Under the pieces are notes generated by a model that saw nothing but the letters and a program-made list of their open reading frames with translations, did not search any database and was not told where the DNA came from. A DNA stretch of 11,415 nucleotides from Deltaproteobacteria bacterium (lineage in GTDB: Bacteria > UBA10199 > GCA-002796325 > JACPFF01). The DNA is taken from the NCBI GenBank assembly GCA_016183065.1, contig JACPFF010000024.1, positions 1-11,415 of the forward strand, given 5' to 3'. Positions 7,119 to 11,415 of this stretch are shown here, piece by piece. A program made the position numbers and the translations under genes. Each line of letters opens with the position of its first letter. Position 1 is the stretch's first letter.

Positions 7119-8560
7119 GAATCTTCTTCCTTGACCACCGTCTTGAGACCATCTGCCCTGTTTTGGAGCAGTCGCTGAATCGCGGTGGCAACGAGCTCCT
7201 TGTGGGAATCGCAATGACTCGCAAAAATTGTTCCCGATTTCCAATGGGCGCCTCGTGCAGCAATTGCACAGCCTCCGCCGCATGTTAGCGCCACAGCACA
7301 CTTTGAGCACGGCTCATACATGCCGACGTGACGACGTTGGTACATGGCATATCGGTCGTTCAACGAGATCTCTCCATTTTCATCGAAATGGCCGACGGCC
7401 AATTGCCGATATCCCGCCTCTTCGTAACAACTATAGATATCGCGACGCTGGTCGATCAGAAAGGCATTCGGTGTATTTTGCATACAGAAGTTGGTACGAC
7501 GCAGGGGAATGCCACCATTGGCCTCGATGACCGGAAGCAGACGGGTCATCTTTGTATCCAATGGCGTTCGAAATGGGACCCGCGCGGCTTCCACTCTTCG
7601 TGTCAATGTGGCTCGTGAAAAAATTGGCTCCGGATTTGTCTGGTCGTAATGATTGTGAATGGCCTGCGCGTAGGGGCTGACATTTGGATGCGACGTAATC
7701 TCATCTGCTTCCAACTGTTCCCAAAGGCATTGCAGAGAATCGACCGTATTCTTGTTCGTGTTCACGCGGATTTTGATGCGCACGCCGCGGTCCAACAGCC
7801 GGTGAATATTCGCCAGAATGGCATCGAACGTCCCTTCCCCATAATGGGTGATGCGACTCTGATCGTGGTGGAGTTTATCTCCATCGAAAGAAATCTGGAG
7901 GGCATTGACCTGTCCCGGTTCGATCCCAAAAAAATCGACAAACACCCCCAACGACGACGCATTGGAAATCGCGGAGACCGGCATTTGATAGTCGCGTGTG
8001 TATTGAAAAATGCGCTCCAGCGCTGGCCGATTTCTCTCCAGGAACGGCTCGCCACCGTAGAGATCCACGGCAATGCTGCTGTATCGTGGAACATCGGGAT
8101 AGAGTCGCTTGATGACGGTCTGAAAAATGAGGTCGACCAGCTCTGGGGTCATGACATGCGTGACATTTTGTCCTTCCTTGGCTCGCAGCGGATGTTGATA
8201 GCAATAGAAGCAGGCCAGATTGCAGTAATAACTGGGAATCAACATCAGACTCCCGCGTTGTTTTCGCTGCGCACAAATTTTCTGGTGCAACGTTTCGACA
8301 TGCTGGCAGAAGAAGCGATGTTCTGCGTCCGGTGAAAGTGTTGTCAGATGACCGCGTTTTTCCAAAAACTGCAACGTCTCAACACTCAAACCGTCAGCAC
8401 GGAAACAGCGCCCTTGGACCCGGTCCGTCGTCAGCCGGTGTGCCAAGAGGCGATCGATTTCATCGATACAGCCCGTCATCCCATGAAACAGGATCGAACT
8501 GTTACGCTGCGACGGATAGACATTCAGATACCGACTGACGTAATAACTGGCTTCGGCCAT
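7091..8560 (-). CDS. radical SAM/SPASM peptide maturase
   Basis: This is a 489-residue radical S-adenosylmethionine enzyme. CNLACFYC (113-120) supplies the CxxxCxxC ligands (C113, C117, C120) of the SAM-cleaving 4Fe-4S cluster, and YGGEP (168-172) is the SAM-contact motif. The C-terminal SPASM region has all seven cysteines: C359, C378, C418-x2-C421-x5-C427-x3-C431 and C450, enough for two auxiliary clusters. The Gly usually found five residues before the second SPASM Cys is Arg373. Residues 1-100 are the variable N-terminus typical of RiPP maturases and may hold a leader-recognition winged helix. The gene starts 3 bases after the precursor's TGA with only a weak ribosome site, which suggests translational coupling. 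It most likely installs thioether or other radical-derived cross-links on the Cys/Asp-rich peptide encoded next to it. Confidence 0.92.
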   Translation of the reverse strand: MAEASYYVSRYLNVYPSQRNSSILFHGMTGCIDEIDRLLAHRLTTDRVQGRCFRADGLSVETLQFLEKRGHLTTLSPDAEHRFFCQHVETLHQKICAQRKQRGSLMLIPSYYCNLACFYCYQHPLRAKEGQNVTHVMTPELVDLIFQTVIKRLYPDVPRYSSIAVDLYGGEPFLERNRPALERIFQYTRDYQMPVSAISNASSLGVFVDFFGIEPGQVNALQISFDGDKLHHDQSRITHYGEGTFDAILANIHRLLDRGVRIKIRVNTNKNTVDSLQCLWEQLEADEITSHPNVSPYAQAIHNHYDQTNPEPIFSRATLTRRVEAARVPFRTPLDTKMTRLLPVIEANGGIPLRRTNFCMQNTPNAFLIDQRRDIYSCYEEAGYRQLAVGHFDENGEISLNDRYAMYQRRHVGMYEPCSKCAVALTCGGGCAIAARGAHWKSGTIFASHCDSHKELVATAIQRLLQNRADGLKTVVKEEDSWNLEQPYL

Positions 8561-8563
8561 GGA

Positions 8564-8917
8564 TCAGGCCCTATCAACATCATACCCAACAACGTCGTCG
8601 CAATCCGAATCACAACTATCGTGGCCGTCACAGTCGCATCCACTGTCCACATCACAACTGCCATCTACGTCACATTTACCAACATCGTCGCAATCCGTAT
8701 CACACGGTCCGGCAATCAGTGTTCGATCCGTGGCAATCTCTGATGTAGAAAGATCGAAAAGTCCCGCATATCGTTGCAGGTTCACTGAGAGACGGATGAA
8801 TGAATCTTTGGCAAGGCTTTTCCCTGCATCCACCTGCGCACCCTCTGCCGCTTCCTTATTTGCCATGGCTTTCAAGACCTCCCCGTGCACAACCGGTGTG
8901 ATCGATTTTGTACCCAT
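8564..8917 (-). CDS. RiPP precursor peptide with a Cys/Asp hexad-repeat core
   Basis: The protein has 117 residues from the ATG at 8917. An earlier in-frame ATG at 8923 is only one base from AAAGGAG, whereas the second ATG has a normal 7-base spacing, so I chose the second. The leader, residues 1-71, has no cysteine and contains an amphipathic stretch, DSFIRLSVNLQRYAGLF (38-54), that could be the maturase recognition helix. The core begins at C72 after IAGP. It holds eight cysteines (72, 76, 82, 88, 94, 96, 102, 106) and about 17 aspartates in 46 residues. From residue 76 it runs in six-residue steps with consensus C-D-V-D-G-x. Its neighbours are a SPASM maturase and proteases. CxxD pairs recall the CxxxD thioether donors and acceptors of ranthipeptides such as freyrasin, with one residue less. 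Unmodified, the DxD pattern could also bind metal. Confidence 0.88.
   Translation of the reverse strand: MGTKSITPVVHGEVLKAMANKEAAEGAQVDAGKSLAKDSFIRLSVNLQRYAGLFDLSTSEIATDRTLIAGPCDTDCDDVGKCDVDGSCDVDSGCDCDGHDSCDSDCDDVVGYDVDRA
8567..8704 (-). repeat. repetitive core-coding segment of the precursor
   Basis: The core region is built from approximately 18-base units coding for Cys-Asp hexads. Two copies are especially close: 8591-8614 and 8681-8704 match at 22 of 24 bases and lie exactly 90 bases (five units) apart. They encode CDTDCDDV and CDSDCDDV. This points to unit duplication during evolution of the core. Confidence 0.75.
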
Positions 8918-8955
8918 ATTCATGCTCCTTTCTTGTTGTCCTTCATAGTGAGGTT

Positions 8956-8971
8956 GTCGGCACTTGCCGAC
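8956..8971 (-). promoter_or_regulatory. small hairpin in the precursor 5' leader
   Basis: GTCGGC (8956-8961) pairs perfectly with GCCGAC (8966-8971) around a four-base loop. It falls between the predicted sigma-54 start site and the ribosome site of the precursor gene, about 38 bases upstream of the start codon. It could protect the message or modulate translation; no U-tract follows on either strand. Confidence 0.4.
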
Positions 8972-8996
8972 GGTTGAATGCATCGAATGGAGAAAC

Positions 8997-9012
8997 AGCA
9001 ATTCCTGTGCCA
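8997..9012 (-). promoter_or_regulatory. sigma-54 (RpoN) -24/-12 promoter of the peptide operon
   Basis: On the minus strand the sequence reads TGGCAC-N5-TTGCT, which agrees with the RpoN consensus TGGCAC-N5-TTGCW at every fixed position, with the required GG/GC spacing. It lies 80 bases upstream of the precursor start codon in the only long gap of the minus-strand genes. Transcription should begin near 8986, leaving a leader of about 70 bases. Sigma-54 promoters need an AAA+ activator bound upstream, and no such gene is visible here. Confidence 0.85.
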
Positions 9013-9090
9013 TTATGGTCGATTGGTAAGCATATGAAATCAAAATGCTTTTAAAAACTCCGCCCAAGACCATTTGTTCAGATATTCGAT

Positions 9091-9112
9091 ATTCCGGAAA
9101 AATATCCGGAAT
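9091..9112. promoter_or_regulatory. inverted repeat, probable activator (enhancer) site for the sigma-54 promoter
   Basis: ATTCCGGA (9091-9098) and TCCGGAAT (9105-9112) are perfect inverted arms separated by six A/T bases. The centre lies about 103 bases upstream of the -12 element, the usual range for enhancer-binding protein sites. The A/T-rich intervening DNA (9033-9056, including AATCAA at 9038-9043) could be a bend or weak IHF site. The arm symmetry is seen directly; the binding role is inferred. Confidence 0.6.
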
Positions 9113-9183
9113 GGTGAACTGGCATCCATTGAAATCGAAGGCCGCCATCACCCCGCGCAAGGGACGGGGATCACCGAGGTCAC

Positions 9184-11274
9184 TTACGTCGGCAGTTTCT
9201 GCGGGATCTTCATGGGGATGATACCATCGGCGGCGGCGCAGAGCGGATCGCTCATGAGCTCCCGCGCGGATTCCCCGCTGGCGACGAACACCTTCTTCAC
9301 GCCTTGGGCTTTCAGGTGCGTAATCACTTGATCAACGCGCCAAGTGGACTCGGGGATGTGCTTGTCGACGAAGGCAAAATCGAACTTGGTGTAATCGGGT
9401 TGGGTGGCCTCACACGCTTCCATCGACGCAAACGTGGTGATGGTTGCTAACCCGAGCCGCCGCCCTTCCATCGGCCAGACAAACCGTATCCCTTCATCAT
9501 CGTCGAGGACAAGGGCCGTCGGTTTCGCGGTTTCGCTATTCGATAGTTGAGGAGAGGGTGCTGTCGCAATGTGTGCGCTGATTGTCGTCGCTATGGATTC
9601 TGCTACAGGCTCGACCCGAACCGGCACGAATCCCGCCAAACCCTTCGGGATCAAACGCACGCCCATCTCTGCACAGCGCGCTTGGATCGGCGTTTCTTCA
9701 TAATGACTCGTCACCAAGATCGCGCGGTCGGCAACGTTCAACTGCGCGATCAACTCCAACCCGTTGTTCGGATGTCCCAGAAATTCGTAATCACAGAGGA
9801 AGTGGGTATTGGCTTGACCCTGATACCAAGTCACCACCTCGGTCCCGGAGGAAAAGTGCTGCAAGGTAATCTCCTGGGCGTCTCCTTCCAACCGCTCCTG
9901 CCAGATCTGATGAATCGAGACGTCGTCATCGACGATCACGATCGTGCTCCCGGGCGTAAGCACCAACTCCGGCACAAACCACGCCGGGGCCACCGCGCGC
10001 GGCAAGGTGAGCGTCACCGTGGTACCGACTCCCACCGTCGAGGTGAGCGTCACCGTCCCCCCCCACCTCTCGAACATCGTCCGGGCATGATACAATCCGA
10101 GTCCTGAGCCACCGTTCTTCCCAAATGATGCCCCGTGGTTCATAAGTTTTGGCAACACATCAGGCGGAATGCCTCTCCCCGTATCCGTCACCGTCAGCAC
10201 GACGCTCTCGTCTTCCTGCCGCACCGCCACCGTCACCAATCCCTGGTCCATCGCTTCCACAGCATTGTTGATCAGATTGGAGATGACCCGCTTAAACTCC
10301 ACCGGCTGCACCACCGCAAACACCCCATAACTCGCCCCATCCAACGCCGCATGAATTTCCACCCCCAACTTCGCCCGATGCTGTGTCCGCTTCTCGGAGA
10401 TCAAGGGTTCAAGCAAGCTCGACAGCAATTGCTCCGAGCACACATCGGCGCCGCCCGCTTCTCCCGCCCGTTCATGCTCTCGTTTCGCGCATAGATCATT
10501 TGCAATATCCTCAATCCGCTGCACCGCATTCCGCATCATCACCCGAGACTCTTCCGACACCCCCGCCACCTGTCCCACCATCGCTCGCAAGGCCGTCAAT
10601 GGCGACCGGATGTCGTGGGCCATCTGTTGTGCCAATTTTGCGGTGGCCGAGTCGACAGCTCTTAGTTGATTTTCCTCGCGGTTTTTTCGAACTGCTGTGA
10701 TGAGCTGGTTGATGGAATTTTCCAATGACCGCAGCTCTTCGGTCGGGGGATTGCTGTTCACACCGACGGCTAAATCGGAGGATGCCGAATTGGCGACAGC
10801 GCCTAATAGGCACTGCAAGGGGATGACGACCCGTCGGCGATAGAACACATTAATGCTAAAGAGCCCAATGACCATGATGACCAACCAGAGCACCAAAATA
10901 CGCGCCAGGGCACTGGCACTCCAGAGGCGAGTCACCGTCTGATTATGAGACCGTGACTTCACCAAGAATCCGCAGTGGCGATCGGCGTATTGCAGCGCAA
11001 TAACGACATGGATCAGGTTATCAGCATAACACTGCGCAACATCCACAGCTTCATATCGTGTAAAATTGAAACAGCCCTGCGGTAATTGTACTTGCTCAAC
11101 AATAGCGATGTTCTGCAACCCTTCTTGTATTTGAATTGATTGCAAGAGTCTTTTTTCAGCGTCGGGCTGTTCGAGCAAAATGGTGGCAAGCAATCGTTCG
11201 GTCTGCGGACCAGTATCGCGCAGCAATTCATGTGTTGCTCTTAAGCGTTCTTGAGCCTCATGCGTTTGAATCAA
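9184..11274 (-). CDS. hybrid sensor histidine kinase with two receiver domains, probably 5'-truncated
   Basis: From the TTG at 11274 the frame gives 696 residues. Residues 1-120 are a sensor segment, 124-145 (ILVLWLVIMVIGLFSINVFY region) a membrane helix, and about 146-200 a HAMP-like linker. HisKA carries the phosphoacceptor His220 (MAHDIRSPLTALR). The HATPase domain shows NLINNA (333-338), DTGRGIP (364-370) and GGSGLGL (388-394). A first receiver follows (D449-D451 acidic pocket, D495 acceptor, T522, K544), then a second (D591-D593, D637, S666, K689). There is no DNA-binding output, so the signal must pass to another protein. Kinases of this plan normally begin with a first membrane helix, which is missing; an in-frame stop lies at 11287-11289 and IS630 sequence starts just beyond. 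I infer that the 5' end was lost to the insertion. It could otherwise control the sigma-54 operon next door. Confidence 0.85.
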   Translation of the reverse strand: MIQTHEAQERLRATHELLRDTGPQTERLLATILLEQPDAEKRLLQSIQIQEGLQNIAIVEQVQLPQGCFNFTRYEAVDVAQCYADNLIHVVIALQYADRHCGFLVKSRSHNQTVTRLWSASALARILVLWLVIMVIGLFSINVFYRRRVVIPLQCLLGAVANSASSDLAVGVNSNPPTEELRSLENSINQLITAVRKNREENQLRAVDSATAKLAQQMAHDIRSPLTALRAMVGQVAGVSEESRVMMRNAVQRIEDIANDLCAKREHERAGEAGGADVCSEQLLSSLLEPLISEKRTQHRAKLGVEIHAALDGASYGVFAVVQPVEFKRVISNLINNAVEAMDQGLVTVAVRQEDESVVLTVTDTGRGIPPDVLPKLMNHGASFGKNGGSGLGLYHARTMFERWGGTVTLTSTVGVGTTVTLTLPRAVAPAWFVPELVLTPGSTIVIVDDDVSIHQIWQERLEGDAQEITLQHFSSGTEVVTWYQGQANTHFLCDYEFLGHPNNGLELIAQLNVADRAILVTSHYEETPIQARCAEMGVRLIPKGLAGFVPVRVEPVAESIATTISAHIATAPSPQLSNSETAKPTALVLDDDEGIRFVWPMEGRRLGLATITTFASMEACEATQPDYTKFDFAFVDKHIPESTWRVDQVITHLKAQGVKKVFVASGESARELMSDPLCAAADGIIPMKIPQKLPT

Positions 11275-11305
11275 ATATACTCGGCGTCATAAATAAATGC
11301 CGAAA

Positions 11306-11413
11306 TCAAACAACGCATAACGATTGCAGAACCTGACTTCGTAATCGCCAATCGCAAAACGTTTTCTCCACCACATCTATGACATCGCCAAGGCTCTCAA
11401 AATATACGTTGTG
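11306..11413 (-). CDS. IS630-family transposase, C-terminal end (partial)
   Basis: A minus-strand frame enters from the right edge and ends at the TGA at 11308-11306, giving 35 residues. It begins HNVYFESLGDVIDVVEK and ends LQSLCVV, which matches the tail of IS630 transposases (Thr-His-Asn-x-Tyr-Phe, a helix, then Leu-Cys-Val near the end). The element boundary probably lies between 11275 and 11305. Several TA dinucleotides at 11275-11280 could be the target duplication, but the other end is outside the window. The match is short, so the call rests on the motif and on the truncated look of the adjacent kinase gene. It differs in sequence from the transposase tail at the left edge, so the two are not copies of one element. 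Confidence 0.55.
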   Translation of the reverse strand, partial: HNVYFESLGDVIDVVEKTFCDWRLRSQVLQSLCVV

Positions 11414-11415
11414 AA

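Noticed and set aside
7119-7310. N-terminal extension of the metallopeptidase
   Set aside because: It overlaps the end of the maturase gene in another frame and has no ribosome site. The ATG at 7118 has AAGGAAGAAG in front.
9038-9050. Candidate IHF site between the inverted repeat and the sigma-54 promoter
   Set aside because: AATCAA matches the first half of the consensus, but the TTR half at the right spacing has mismatches. It is only mentioned as A/T-rich bendable DNA.
8924-9160. Longer open frame extending the precursor upstream to 198 residues
   Set aside because: It would run through the sigma-54 promoter and the inverted repeat. The strong AAAGGAG site fits the ATG at 8917, and the extra residues resemble no leader.
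9151-9169. CCCCG/CGGGG hairpin just after the kinase stop codon
   Set aside because: The stem has only 5 pairs and no U-tract follows on the minus strand, so an intrinsic terminator is not supported.

Overview
The window is bacterial and encodes proteins on both strands with hardly any waste inside the genes. A near-perfect sigma-54 promoter, a secreted protease with an N-terminal signal peptide and a hybrid sensor kinase suggest a Gram-negative or Nitrospirota-like bacterium. I cannot name the organism from the sequence alone.

Layout, left to right. Positions 1-134 hold the C-terminal end of an IS630-type transposase on the plus strand. It runs straight into a TPR protein gene (150-935) that looks cut at its 5' end, followed by a larger gene (955-3021) coding for a transglutaminase-like domain joined to TPR repeats. 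A gene-poor stretch (3022-3811) holds a decayed fragment of a 4'-phosphopantetheinyl transferase and a cluster of GC-rich hairpin repeats. From there to about 8917 a tight minus-strand operon runs right to left: a 117-residue peptide precursor with a Cys/Asp hexad-repeat core (8564-8917), a radical SAM/SPASM maturase (7091-8560), a double metallopeptidase (5130-7118) and a secreted S41 protease (3812-5197). A 266-base gap upstream of the precursor holds a sigma-54 -24/-12 promoter and, about 100 bases further upstream, a 22-base inverted repeat that fits an enhancer-binding site. Beyond it, still on the minus strand, lies a hybrid histidine kinase with two receiver domains (9184-11274), apparently missing its N-terminus. 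The right edge is the C-terminal end of another IS630-type transposase (11306-11413).

The central operon reads as a ribosomally synthesised and post-translationally modified peptide (RiPP) system. The precursor would be cross-linked by the SPASM maturase, probably through Cys thiols. The two-domain metallopeptidase and the exported S41 protease are candidates for leader removal or product trimming. The operon appears to be switched on through sigma-54, perhaps via a phosphorelay in which the hybrid kinase takes part. No exporter, immunity gene or sigma-54 activator ATPase is visible in the window. The two transposase ends face inward and each abuts a gene that seems to have lost its 5' end, so the locus has probably been remodelled by insertion sequences.
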